Origin: Trichobilharzia szidati | Lineage: Eukaryota > Platyhelminthes > Trematoda > Strigeidida > Schistosomatidae | Reading direction: 5' to 3' | NCBI GenBank assembly: GCA_944472155.2 | Contig: OX235277.1 | Location: 30,266,804 to 30,330,803, forward strand | Length of the DNA stretch: 64,000 nt | The notes under the pieces: model-generated | What the model was told of the DNA's origin: nothing | The model's database searches: none | Seen by the model: the letters and a program-made list of their open reading frames with translations, nothing else | Part shown: one piece after another, positions 44,136 through 55,309 of the stretch | Layout: each line of letters starts with the position of its first letter | Numbering within the stretch: position 1 is the stretch's first letter | Program-made: the position numbers and the translations under genes

Positions 44136-47044
44136 GTAAGTTCTTTGAAATTCCTTTTTGTTCCTTTTTCACATAAACATCTAGCATCTTTCATTTCAGT
44201 AATAGAAGGTTAGAAAAGGAAGAACATAAATCAGCGTAGATCAGTAATCTGTGTATACAATCGCCAATCTGTTTTATTTTCGAATGCCTGTGTAATGGAT
44301 GAGCCCCATCCAGACATTAAGCAAAAAAAGACAAATAGTTCAGTGTTGAAGGGGCTTCTTTCGGCAATTTCAGTGTCTTTAGTTGTACAATCGCTTCTAC
44401 ATACAATCAGTCTCTTTTCATAGGAAGAAGGTAGTAACAAAAGTGATCAGTTGTCAGGGTCAGTTTTGTTTATATAAGTCAATATATAAAAGGAGTTGAA
44501 TAAGGGTGTTGGAGTTACACAATAAGATGAAAAATCTAGTGAATCAGATGCATACAGAAACTAAGGGAAGTATAAAGTTACATAAGAGTTACAAAGAAAT
44601 ACAAGACTTACACATAGTTTAAACACAAACAGACCAAAATGAAGTTGGCAGACAATAACACGGTTGTAACCATCACAGCAGAAGCAGCTGAATAGTTTTC
44701 TTTATTACGTATAGCCCCGGCTTTATTATTTGAACGGCTAGAGCTTTAGCAATACTGAGGAGGCGAAATCATGCTCTCTTTGACAGGTTGTTCTTCACTT
44801 TGTGGCGTAATCTGAAGGAGGGGTTTAGGTGGGATGGAATGACCAGGTTCACATGGATTTTAACTGTCACACTCCTCATACAGCCACTTCCATTTTCCGC
44901 AACCATGTAGGATAGTCTTCCTGAACCATTTTAGACAGGACACGCGTCGAACGACCAATATACACCTACCTGCACAGTAACATGTGAACTGATATTTGCA
45001 AATAGAATTTTTAGATATGAGGTCTTGTCTTTCAGGCTCTTGCGTAGCAGTAGGCGATTAGAGAACACGACTCTTACCGCTTTTGCAAAGAATTTTCTTC
45101 CCAAATATTTTGAAATCCTTCTCCTAAAGATATCGCAGTTCAAATATCCCTCGAAATCTAGCTTCATTTCGAGTTTCTGTTTTGATGCGAGTAGTGCTCC
45201 GTTTCCCTGGATTTTTTGTTTGTCTGTTTTGTCAATGAATTTAGATGGGTATACCTGCAGGATGAAGATTTCTCTTAGGTCTTTTCTGCTTATAAATTAT
45301 GAGGAATACAGATCCATCGGTTACAATTAACGAGGGACTTAGTTACGTTTTAATTTCGTTCATGCGTTCCATTCTTTCTGTATGATATGATGGATAACTT
45401 ATTGTCATATGCTTACAGAAACGAATTAAAATGTGATCTTACATAAGAGTTGTAGAGATTTACAAGAATTATGAATGGCTAAAAAGCAAAAAGTAAAACT
45501 AAAGATGGTAGAAAACACCATGGTTGTGCCCATGATATTAGAAATGCTTGAATAATTTTCTGTTGTATACAGAGCCCCAGTTTCTCAATTCGAATGGCTG
45601 CAGCCCCCATCAATACAGTTATCAGACCTAATAAATCCCAAGTTATCTGATAGATAGAAGGGAGGAGGGATCAGTAAATATGATTTATCTAATCTCACAT
45701 CACAGAGTGCTATTAGACATACAATGGCAATCAGGTTGACATACCTGATTCCCTTTCCCTCAAGCGTCGAATAGCACGAAGCAGGAGTCATGGATTCGAC
45801 TGCCAGCCAGCACCTATAAAATAAAACAGTCATCAAGGTGGAAATGCAGCTTGCGTGCACCTATGGGGCTTCTATCGACCAATGTATATCCAAAGCTTTT
45901 TCTCTCTTCTGAGAATAATAATAGTGGCCGTATAAAGCGGTCAGTATCGAAATGCAGCCTATCAGAACACTATTTGTGGTGGCTATCTCACTAGGATAAT
46001 GCGGGTCAGTCAGTCCCTCAATTCTCAATCATCTGGTAAATTCAGAACACACCATTCACCCCACTTCCCGATAAATATATTTTCGAACTGTCAACAAAGC
46101 AATGCTGAATAAAGTATGAGGGGTGTTGTGTCTCGGTGCTTGTGTATGACGGAGACACAGACAATTCATCAACTGTATGTCAAACTCTGCACAGAGAAAG
46201 ACTTTTGTTTTGCATTGCTTTAGGCTTATGCTACTTTCTAGTTCTTTTTCGTTCCCATTTTTAGTATGTAATCCACGAATATCACACTTAAATGTTCTTT
46301 TTGTGCATCTTACTAGTTGGTATATTTTCACCTTGTTAAATTTTAAAACTTTACTTCCGTTACATTGATAATAATTAATTTTTTCTGGTTTTAGGAACCA
46401 TTTCTAAATAACTGCATCGATTATGTCAGTCCTACGCTGTTAGGATGTACAAGTTTTTTGTAATCCCAAAAGTCATGTTTTATTCATGTACCAACATCGC
46501 AACCTGACTGGATAGTTTTTATTCGTTTGTTTTTGACTTAACTTTCTGAGGGTTTGCGGTGTCATAAAGTCAATCAGATTCATCTTATTTACAGATTAAA
46601 TTTCAGATAGTTTTTAAATACGTAGATTGTCATGTATTTTGTCTAATAAACGTTCTCTTTCCGGATGTCGTTTTTCCCAGTCGGTTTCTTGTACCCACCT
46701 CAGTGTGGGAGACACTTCCAGGTGATCAATTGGTTAAAGTGTCGTGTACTGTAGGTGAATTCTGGTCAAGTTACAAGAATTCACAACCCAGTAACACCGC
46801 ATTATAACAGAAGTACCGTTCAATCAGAAACTGCTATTTGTTTTAGTGAATACATAAATACGACGAATTGGTTCACAAATAAAAATTACCTTCACTGTTT
46901 GAAAATGAACTAAGTAAGAACTTTTAGAGTCGTTTAAGTTTCCCAGTTTAGGGTTTTTCCTCTGCTCGATTAACCATGAATAACAAATAAAATTTTGCTC
47001 TAACAGTATTTACTCAAATATCAGCAATTTCCACCGTTTTGTAG
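44136..47044. other. CPEB intron, about 2.9 kb
   Basis: Contains the PLE remnant at 44652-45330. The remainder shows no firm feature. A 91-codon minus frame (46056-46331, KNGNEKELESSI) may be a retroelement shadow but is not assignable. 45590-46030 looks repeat-like without a known family. Confidence 0.5.
44652..45330 (-). pseudogene. Decayed PLE fragment spanning the arm B edge
   Basis: Reading down the minus strand: FILQVYPSKFIDKTDKQK, GNGALLASKQKLEMKLDFEG, VVFSNRLLLRKSLKDKTSYL, then (frame-broken) VYIGRSTRVL and the end block IAKALAVQIIKPGL. These are linker and GIY-YIG parts of a PLE. The segment from 45042 to 45330 is absent from arm A, so the duplication edge falls inside this remnant. 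Confidence 0.7.
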
Positions 47045-47241
47045 AAATGCTGGAAACTCAATTTCTTTGCAATATGGATACGAAATGCCAAGATCACGAT
47101 ATCCTGCAAAAATACAAACTGTGTTTGTGGGAGCTTTACATGGAATGATGACAGCACGGGCTCTGTTTACCATATTCAACGACCTTTTTGGCAATGTTGT
47201 CCGCGCTGTAATTGACACTGATAAGTATAATTATCCTATTG
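47045..47241 (+). CDS. CPEB exon: first half of RRM2
   Basis: The acceptor 'cgttttgtag' at 47044 completes the split Glu codon left by the previous exon. The exon reads through [20 protein letters not shown] to [20 protein letters not shown] and [21 protein letters not shown] is the RNP2 of CPEB RRM2, and IDTDKYKYPIG is one of the most conserved blocks of the family. The donor 'attg|gtaagt' at 47241 is in phase 1, matching the next exon. This exon has no copy in the inverted arm. Confidence 0.92.
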
Positions 47242-47829
47242 GTAAGTTGCATTACTAAAAGACTTTTTGAGTAGTTAAGAGAATTATTGTCACTTTTAAC
47301 AGTTTGAAAAAATTTGTGTATATGATATTCATTATAAAAAAGGTTTTTGTACTTTGATAGAGCTATTAGCATTAAATAGCGAAAAGTCAGTAAAAAGAAT
47401 ATCGTTTTGTTCTTCATTCATTGGGAAATACAAAAACCTTTATTATAGAGAATTATTGTCAATTATTATTAATGATGCAATATTCACCCAAGAGACTTTT
47501 CAACGAATTTATTGTCAAGCTGTACAATCGCATATACATGGTTTTTAAGAAACCATATCTCTTAAGAAAACCGTAACAAAGGTGTGAATACTTGAAGAAA
47601 TAATAATTTGAAATGAGAATAAAATGCTTGTGATAATAATCACACTTAAATAACAAGAGGCAAAAAAATAATGTCATATATAGAATGATGATCGCCAGCG
47701 ACTTGCTACAAGATGGAGTCTCCTGGAATTCCAGTGGATAGTCATGACCAGTGAGGTGCCTCCCGTGCGGAGTGAGGATGGATTTCCCACCAGTGACATT
47801 AGGTGGTGATCACACTAAGAAATCACGAA

Positions 47830-48050
47830 TTGGTGGAAGTTAGAATTCAGTGGCTTAATGGTAGACGAGCTCGCCTTGTAACCAGAAGGTCCTGGATTCG
47901 AATAACGGTGGGTGCGTACCGATGAAGAGTCCCAAACTAGGACGAAACAGCTGTCCAGTACTCCCAGATTTTCCAATGGTTCTCTAACTAATGTCAGCTC
48001 ATGATGAAAATCCTGTAACCAATCAAATCCCTACAAACCAACCCTTGAAT
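47830..48050 (+). repeat. Best-preserved SINE copy with B box and hammerhead-like core
   Basis: Head 'cagtggcttaatggtagacg' with 'ctcgccttgtaacc' and 'tcctggattcgaataacg' (B-box position), then 'taccgatgaagagtccc', 'aaactaggacgaaacagc', and the tail 'ccaatggttctctaactaat'. GTCC and GGAC can pair as stem II between the GATGA and GAAAC core blocks. Compared with the Smα hammerhead, the first core block has extra bases, so it is probably not catalytic. Confidence 0.75.
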
Positions 48051-48059
48051 ATTATTTGG

Positions 48060-48270
48060 CTTTATTTAATCACACTGATAGGTGTTCCCGAGAACTAAAA
48101 ATTAGTATCATAGAGGAGTGGTCAATATAACTGACTCCACAGAAGTAGTTGAACTGATAAAGGTGACTAGCCTAGATACTTCATCTTTCAATTTCGGTAC
48201 AGTGATGGGTCATGTGAAAAATGTGAGCTGTAGCTTACCGACACTAAGTGTTCTTTGAATTGATGCAGTG
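48060..48270 (-). pseudogene. Decayed PLE fragment
   Basis: Diverged copy of 24020-24215: 'actgataggtgttcccgaga', 'aatataactgactccacag', 'tcatctttcaatttcggta' and 'atgggtcatgtgaaaa' occur in the same order. It is the region holding the GIY-YIG remnant there. Confidence 0.5.
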
Positions 48271-48599
48271 GAGTAGGAGTCATACATGCTGTTAAATATC
48301 GATACTCTTCCGCTATTGTAGGCTCAGTAGATAATACAGAATAAAAACTTATTTTTCGCTGCTAGAAAGTTTAAATATCTTAATCTATTAACTAGCTTTA
48401 GTATCAAAATGATATTACAGTTCAGAATGATGAAGTCCCAATATGCCGGATTGTGACTCCGTGAAACTAGCCACATTCAGCTACCATTCCATATTCATCG
48501 GTTTATTGAATATGTCGCATGCACACTAAGATGGAAACTACCCCGATATCTTAATTAGGAAGTGCATAGGAAAATATAAGGAAAAAATAATTAAGAACG

Positions 48600-49040
48600 T
48601 TTTCCTCATAGCCTGCAATGATTGTCAGGTTGAACGTATAAATCGAAGAAGAAGGCTGGGGTAAATTAAATTACCCAACAATCGAAATCTTGTAAAACTG
48701 AGATAAGTTCGCCTTAATAAGATAAGAAACCTAGAGAAGAGCTCGCCATCTGCGCTACATGCAGTTGGACACATTTACTCACAACAGATCATAACAAGAC
48801 GATAGTCTTAAGATCAAAAACAACAATGTTGGAGGGGGAAATTTATATCAAATCAACTGAGAAAACATGCACAACAGGACTGACTCAGCATCTACGCTTG
48901 GCGTCTCGAAGATTCTGCTACTCTTATGTTAATTAGGAAAGAAATTATGGCAGGCATGGAAATCGAGTTCAAAGCTCAGCAGTTACAAGTGACGATAAGA
49001 TTGTTAAATTAATAATATTGACTGACTGTATTCACCACAG
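48600..49040 (+). repeat. Dispersed repeat copy
   Basis: Diverged counterpart of 41112-41612 in the same orientation. The family is unidentified. Confidence 0.5.
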
Positions 49041-49129
49041 AACTTTACACAGGAGTACAGAAAGAAGGACAAAAGAGATGGAGGAAAAGATTCACAAAAC
49101 AATAATCAGCAGAAATGCAGAAAAGGGGG

Positions 49130-49670
49130 GGATGAATGGTAACATGGAAAAACAACTGGGTTTAATGGATATTACAGATCTCAAAAAGTGACTACATCTG
49201 CGCCATTGAGAATAATTTTTATCCATATTTCCAACTGTCTCTAGTCGTTGGTTCTTAGCATCCTGAGGAGCCCAACCAAGAACTAACTGCCAAAGATTTC
49301 ATGGACTAATGCCAAGTTCTAGTTTGACCACCATAAGTTGTTCTCCAACCTGATCCTTTGTCAGCTAGTATTGTCTGTCGAGGAAAGTGATTGCTGGAAG
49401 TGCGTAACATACGTCCTATCCATTTCAACTGTTGCAACTTCACAACCTCATTAGTGGACCTTACCCAATACTTGATTCATGAACTCAATGTTACTCAGGC
49501 TGTTATATCACCTAACACGGGAGATAGAAGGCAGAAAACTGTGATCAAAGACTGTTAGTCTTTTCATATCTTTCACTTTCAGTGACCATGTTTCACAGCT
49601 ATGGAGAATGACGGAGCGAACTGCTGGGCAGTACAGAAGTCCTGTGTTAGATAGTCAGATATCACGTGTA
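49130..49670 (-). pseudogene. SR2-related RT C-terminal fragment
   Basis: On the minus strand, with many breaks: VRSVILHSCETWSLKVKDMK and LTVFDHSFLP, then a WIGRMLRTSSNHFP and GSGWRTTYGGQTRTW series. These match the LLYxxETW, HRLRWLGHVLR and GTGWKRRRGGQ blocks of SR2-type RT C-termini. It is an old truncated copy. Confidence 0.6.
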
Positions 49671-49819
49671 AGCTAGGGGTAACCTAAATGGGTAAATGTC
49701 ACACCAGCTGAAGGACTAAATTTTGTATCCAGCGGTATTTATCTAAACTTAGTCACTAGGGCTGATCTGCATCAATCAATTATATTGAACATTCATCCTT
49801 TTCAAGTATTAGTTTGTAG

Positions 49820-50010
49820 GGATTTGATTAGTTTCAAGTTGAATCATGGATGAACATCAATTAGAGAACCAATGAAAATCAGGATGTACTGGAAAGTTAT
49901 GTTTTGGGACCTAGCCTGGGACCCATAATGCCAGTAAAAATCGAACCTAGGTCCTACTGGTTACGAGGCGATGCCACTGACCATTTAGTCACTGGGGCGG
50001 GACGCGGTGA
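49820..50010 (-). repeat. SINE copy, minus orientation
   Basis: 'tagtttgtagggatttgatt', 'gttgaatcatggatgaac', 'ttagagaaccaatgaaaa', 'aaatcgaacctaggtcct' (reverse of the B box) and 'ccatttagtcactggg' occur in reversed order. Confidence 0.65.
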
Positions 50011-50191
50011 CCCAACGGGTGAGTGATCTTCTAAATGATATCAGACCGTTTTTAATCTACTAAGTGAATTCGAAAAAATGTCAGTCTTCTTCCCCGGGCT
50101 GTAAAGCAATTTCATGCCTTTATCTACTCTAAAATTGTAAACAAAAGAAACAAAACTTTCTAGTAAAATTAATTCGTTTCGTTTTGTCTAG

Positions 50192-50286
50192 GTTCAGGAC
50201 GTGTAGCTTTTTTGTCTCCGCAAAGTTATTTGGCAGCAGTGACAACGAACTTTATTCGTGTTGAGTGCCAGTTGTTCAGCAAAGTG
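50192..50286 (+). CDS. CPEB exon: second half of RRM2
   Basis: The acceptor 'cgttttgtctag' at 50191 completes Gly and gives GSGRVAFLSPQSYLAAVTTN, the RNP1 part of RRM2, then FIRVECQLFSK. The donor is either 'aaagtg|gtaagc' at 50286 or 'aaa|gtggta' three bases earlier. The first has the better consensus; the second would give the KIQIDPYL junction that aligns without an extra residue. The exon sits between two RTE remnants. It has no copy in the inverted arm. Confidence 0.9.
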
Positions 50287-50394
50287 GTAAGCATATGTGG
50301 TTGTTAATTTTTTATACATGCATATATGAAATGAATTTTTCTAGCACACTGAGAGAGAGAGACAGCTATTCAGTTTTTACTAGCGAATTATTTA

Positions 50395-51860
50395 CTTTAA
50401 TATTATTATTCTTTTGGGTTCCGAGAGGAATATAGGTCTTCAACAATACATCTCCTTGTCTTCTGAAGTCCTCTTCAACTGGCTTCATAATTTCCCATAA
50501 GCTTTCATATCCTGCTCACATAGTGTAATCCATGTCATCCTCTGAAAAGTATGAAACTCGTTATTATCCAATTGGTCTCCACTCAAGACCACTCAACGGT
50601 CCCTTTAGTAAAAGTTTCCATTCCACCTCCATTTCCGTATCCATATTTGTTGGACAGTACGTTCCTGGTTGATCAGAAAGGATAAGCACCAAGGAACTCT
50701 GGCAGTGAACCAAACATCTGATCTTCAGTATCCAGTGGAGTTAGATGTTAACAGAAGTCTGCATTAAGCTGCTGGAAATGCTTTCCATGACACGCCAAGT
50801 CTCAGAACCATTTTGAAGTAGTGATTGACTTAGTGTTAAAAATTCGAGTCTTATTCCTAATACTGACTGCAGCAGATTTTGAGTTTCTGAAACATTAGAT
50901 ATAAGTCATCCATAAAGTCCAGATCTTCCACAGTCTGATTATTTGTCTGACATATCTCTGTTTTCTCTTTCCACACGGTCTATTGCATGACCCAGTCCGC
51001 CACCATTAGATATATCATCGCTGATGGTAGGAAGCCTTATCCTACTCCTATATTCACTTTAAACGCTTTGATGAGTTTTCCGTTGTGGATCACTTGAGAT
51101 GTAGCATTGTCATAAGTTGTTGAATGAGACTGATAAATATTTATGATAGTGCCTTCCGTAATGTTGGAGAAGTTTCCAAATTACTTCGCGGTCAACACTG
51201 TCGAAAACGTTTTCACATTATTTTCTTTTCCTGAATTCAGCTTGTTGTGGGCAGAGTTTCGAATCAAGAGCATCTTTCAGTTCCTCCAGTATGACACCAC
51301 TTAATATTTTGTTTGGCGTGGAAAAGGGAGTGATTATGAGCCAGTTTTTTTCAGAGGACTAAGTCTCCATTCAAGAAGGTAGCCTTTCTTTTAGTTAGTA
51401 GTTACCTTTCCTTATTTCCAAACTTTCTGCATCAGTGGAGTTAGGATGTCCACCGAGGTCTCTGGATCCACTTTCAGTGGTTCCAGAGGAATACTGTTTG
51501 ATCCTTGTGCTTTTACAGCTTTCAGAAGCTTTGTGGCTATCCAAACTCTTTTTGTTGAAGAACTGACGTACACTGTCAGTTCTGTGGCAGTTGGTGTTAT
51601 TTCTGATCGATGTGCAGGTGGTGGCTTGTTCAAGAGTACTATGAAGTTATAGGCTCACGGTTTCGTATGCTTTCCCTTTTTGATAGTTAAGTTCCATTCA
51701 GTGTATATAATTGATTGATCTCTTTCCGGATAGATACCTGGTTATCTGATACAATCCTGTGTAGTCTATTTCACTGGCGATCTGTCCTGTTTCGGTTGCC
51801 AATGTATCGTAAAAATGTCTTTTGTCACTTCCAGTACTCTTCTTAGCTTCTTTGTTCCAT
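50395..51860 (-). pseudogene. Decayed SR3/Perere-3-like RTE element (RT region)
   Basis: Minus-strand reading with breaks: YDTLATETGQIASEIDYTGL, then RSEITPTATELTVYVSSST, GSNSIPLEPLKVDPETSVDI, SGVILEELKDALDSKLCPQQ, IHNGKLIKAFKVNIGVG, and EDLDFMDDLYLM. The last corresponds to the DLDFADDLALL motif C, with the first catalytic Asp context altered. The order is that of RTE reverse transcriptases of the SR3 group. It is an old, inactive insertion in a CPEB intron, antisense to the gene. Confidence 0.7.
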
Positions 51861-52189
51861 TCGTTGTCCATCTTTGATAGATTCCTTCCTTCTGAAAATG
51901 GGTTCTACCATGTCTACCAGAAGTTTGACAATTTTGTTCAGGACACTCATTCTTCGATGCATCATAGTGTGCTTAGTAGAGCAGTAAATTTTATATGCAT
52001 AAATGCCTGGAATAACATCTTCTGAAGGGCAGAGGATAAACCCGAACACAATTTAGAAGATTATTCATTATAATATTGGTACCCGACAAATCTCTCATCT
52101 AGAATGCATGATGAAATGATAACGAAAGGTATAGATCAAGAATACAATAAAAGTTGTTTCTGATATTTGACTAGGATCAGCATTCAATG

Positions 52190-52445
52190 ATGTCATTTGG
52201 TTGGTGGTGACAAGCAGTGAAATCCGTGATGCACTTTCCGTCTCACCTGAGACTCGTCATCTGCGTGTCTCTGCACCCCTGTCCCTCCGGATAGGTGGTG
52301 GTGCTTACATTGCGACTCGAACCTAGCACCTGTTGTTCCAAATATCAAAGTGTTGAGCACTAAGTTGGAAGCAGTGTCACTCACTGGATATACAACTATA
52401 TGCAGCTGATGAAACGCATGTTCTGGATTCCACATCAACGAATCC
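52190..52445 (-). repeat. tRNA-derived SINE of another type
   Basis: The minus strand has 'aggtgctaggttcgagtcgc', a strong B-box match (GGTTCGAGTC), with a tRNA-like head at 'tatccagtgagtgacactgc'. Its body ('cggagggacaggggtg') differs from the common family in this window. Confidence 0.55.
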
Positions 52446-53169
52446 AGACTAGGTGGTAAAATGTAAATAGTAGGTAAAAATGTTGGTCAAATAAAGCAGT
52501 TCAACGGGAAATTCACAATAAGAATTTCAACAAACAGGGATGTTTCACCCACTGTGGGCCTGATGACATATTCATTATTCAGTTCATTAAGAAGCAAAAG
52601 TTATGTGAATGTTTCTTCATTAACTTTTCGTGTACTTGAGGTGAAAGGTTTTTGCTACATATTATTATCATTACTTTCATTCTGTTAACTAAGTAAAAGA
52701 ACGTATGTTGTTTGTGAACTTTTCACCCCCCATTACTGTCTCAATCCTTGGTGAATGACTTACTCTATGAGCTTCGCTTTAGGTAAAGAATAATTTTTTT
52801 CTTTTCACGTGTTCATCAATTACTCTCTTTCACTTGAACCTTCAGTACTCAGGGAATTGCCTGGCAGCTCTTTTAAAATGCCACATCTTAAGACTACCAA
52901 TATCTCTTAGCAGCATTTTTGATGATGAAGTTTTGCATCCACTGAAATCAAGAATGGAGTACTACGTTGTTTTGCTACTAGTCGATGAACACAAATTCTT
53001 AAGGAAACCCAGTGGTTGGATTCTGTAACAATAATTTTAGGAAAATTCTATATCCAACTGACTGTATTAAATATATTTACATCGTATTCAGCAGCAGCCT
53101 CCCACAACCTCATCGGCGTTTAAATCCAGGATCTTCTTATCACAACACGAGCCCATTGAATGATTTAAT

Positions 53170-53390
53170 GATCACACGAAACCCAATGAATAGTGGATTC
53201 TAACTACTACCAAGTCCGGATACATGGTGCCGCCACCCGCCAATTTCATCAGCGAGTAGCTGTTCTCTCACCTGACTGAGTACTATGGAAGTTCCAAAAT
53301 AGGAAGAAACAACTGTCTAGTAATCACTAGTTTTCCAGTAGTTCTTTAGCTGATGTCATCTTATGATGAAGCCTGTATGCAATAATAGAT
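53170..53390 (+). repeat. SINE copy with decayed hammerhead-like core
   Basis: 'ctgagtactatggaag', 'ttccaaaataggaagaaac', 'aactgtctagtaatcac' and 'ccagtagttctttagctgat' keep the family order; the tRNA-like head is much decayed. Confidence 0.55.
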
Positions 53391-53581
53391 TATGTCCTAA
53401 ATGTTGTTATGGATTAGTAATAATAACACTTTCACTGTGTGTGTGTGCATATGTGTGCATAATTTGTCCAATCATTAAACCAATATGGAATTATATACTA
53501 ACAACTACAGCTGTTAGTTGTTTTCTATAAGTAGAACACTCATTTTTGTGTTTTCCTATGGTTTTCCTTTTTCTTCTTCAG

Positions 53582-53803
53582 ATCCAAATTGATCCTTACC
53601 TAGAGAACGCTTTGTGCTCAAAGTGTTTTACAGCCCCAGGAATTTATTTCTGTCGTCATCTCAAGTGTTTTGAGTACTTTTGTCCAAACTGCTGGATTAG
53701 CTGTCATGATTCATTGGACTTAACGCATAAACCTTTAAAACGTGTTCTTAGCCCTAATTCGATGAATAGCTTTCCCACAAGACATTTACCTAATTTTATT
53801 TGA
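53582..53803 (+). CDS. CPEB last exon: C-terminal zinc-binding (ZZ-type) domain
   Basis: The acceptor 'ttttcttcttcag' at 53581 opens IQIDPYLENALCSKC, the invariant CPEB start of the zinc-binding domain, followed by FTAPGIYFCRHLKCFEYFCP, NCWISCHDSLDLTHKPL and a short tail with a TGA stop at 53801-53803. The Cys and His ligands of the CPEB C-terminal domain are present: CxxC, C...C...CxxC, and the two histidines. This identifies the gene as CPEB and gives its orientation and end. It has no copy in the inverted arm. Confidence 0.93.
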   Translation: MQIDPYLENALCSKCFTAPGIYFCRHLKCFEYFCPNCWISCHDSLDLTHKPLKRVLSPNSMNSFPTRHLPNFI

Positions 53804-54380
53804 TTATTTGTATATAAGTAAAACAAAATGTGTTTTCAGTTTATTATATTTAAAAAAAAGAATTATATTCATACAGTAAATATCTAGGGTGTTTTTAAAC
53901 CTATTCATTTAACAGAAAAACTTCCCATACAGACATTCAGAAGAAAAAAAACAAAGTTTGAGCGAATGACTATTCTTTTCAATAATTTCTTTGTCCAGCT
54001 GTACAGTTATAAATACACATAATATTTAAAAAGGGGTTGTTATTGTCACTACTGATGATTCTGTTTAAGTAATATCAAGTTGTTAAGATCAATAGAATTA
54101 CAGTTCAAAAGCCGATGTATAAGTGATAATATGTATAAAAATGTAGTGCTAATTTGAATATCGAATAAAATTAACAAGAAAGTATATGCGACAATTAAAG
54201 ATAGTTAAAATACTGACGGCCAAGGCAGGGAAAGCGTCTGAACTAACTTCTTCTGTATCTGTAAATTAGGCTTCTTAATGGTGGATGCCAACGGCTTCAG
54301 TGATATGTAAAAGGTGAACTCGTAAGGTAAAACTGAGATTAATCGGAGTACGGTAGATAACTTTAAAAGCTTTTTTTCAC
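53804..54380 (+). other. CPEB 3' untranslated region and downstream, possible poly(A) signal at 54164
   Basis: An AATAAA occurs at 54164-54169, about 360 nt after the stop codon. No other coding signal is seen. Given the AT richness, this single hexamer is weak evidence. Confidence 0.4.
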
Positions 54381-54910
54381 ATCGACTTTATGTTCAGTAT
54401 CTACAAGATAAGCTAAAGAAGAGCTGCAAATACATAGTGTCTATCCTTTGCTTAACCATGTGGGATGATATTCGGAAATCTGGCGATGGATGTGTGAAAA
54501 GGTACGCCCAGTGTACCAGCTCTACAGGAGCAGTCAAACTAATAGATACACATTGAAGGCGCAAAATTAGGTAGTTTATCCTTAACTGTCAAAAGAAAAA
54601 TCAGAGTGGTTGGGAAGATATGGTGAACTTCTACTGCACTGAATGCTCTTTTTACTGTACTTGTTAAGTGTTGCATCATTTTTGCAGTGATGTTATCACC
54701 GAGGAAGTGAAGTTTTAAGAATAAAGTATTTCCCAAAACTATTGGTACATTAGCTTGACTTGAATTTAAATTCATATTCTTGTCAATGAACTTCTCGAGA
54801 TGACAACTTTTACTCAGTAAGTGTTTCATAATATCGAGTTCCTCATTAAGGCAATCGTTAGAGCAGATTTCTCTTGCATTGCATTTATATTTTGAAGGTA
54901 TGAAGCTCAA
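54380..54910 (-). pseudogene. Decayed PLE fragment
   Basis: The frame 54910-54539 reads CNAREICSNDCLNEELDIMK, HLEKFIDKNMNLNSSQANVP and NTLFLKLHFLGDNITAKMMQ. This is the linker segment before the endonuclease of PLEs. Downstream, frame-broken, 'gtacaccgggcgt'-like sequence corresponds to the nuclease core. It is a different subfamily from the copies at 1643 and 14116. Confidence 0.75.
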
Positions 54911-55124
54911 AAAATGGGTATTTGGATCAGTTCATGCAGGCTTTCTGTATGTACTGTCCTTCTAACTGTACCATCCTCTTTTCTGAGTCACGAAGCCTTC
55001 TAGCATTCCTTTCTGTGTCAGTGGTAAGAATTTACTGCAGAATTCACATTATGAAATTTGTCAAGGACGTTTTTTGCCTTATTCCATAATAATTTGTTTA
55101 TCTAATCTGTCACCATACAGAGAA
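54911..55124. other. No gene seen
   Basis: Probably further decayed PLE sequence upstream of the linker, not readable. Confidence 0.3.
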
Positions 55125-55260
55125 ACAGTATTACTTACTGGATGACGAAGTTAAGAACACAATTTATTATCGTTCATAATCATGTCATGAATAGTAACTG
55201 CACAACTTCGAAACTTGATTTTTAACTTTTCTATCCTAATTAGACTGGAACAGCAGTTTC
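55125..55260 (-). repeat. Dispersed repeat copy
   Basis: 'cagtattacttactggatgacg', 'acaatttattatcgttcataatc' and 'gcacaacttcgaaacttg' match 7546-7640 closely in order. Confidence 0.6.
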
Positions 55261-55309
55261 AGTCTATTTCTGTACACTTCAATGCGGTAAGACTACTACC
55301 TCATTATTG

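Larger units (their letters stand above)
39343..45041 (+). repeat. Arm B of the 5.7-kb inverted segmental duplication (probably parental)
   Basis: Reverse complement of 4111-9809. The flanks support this copy as the source: the CPEB gene continues past its right end into RRM2 and the zinc-binding exon, and the PLE remnant at that edge continues past 45041 without a break. Confidence 0.93.
47242..50191. other. CPEB intron, about 3 kb, TE-rich
   Basis: Holds SINE, PLE, dispersed-repeat and SR2-related pieces listed separately. 47250-47825 has only short frames. Confidence 0.6.
50287..53581. other. CPEB intron, about 3.3 kb, TE-rich
   Basis: Holds RTE and SINE remnants listed separately. 52446-53165 has no assigned feature. 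Confidence 0.6.
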
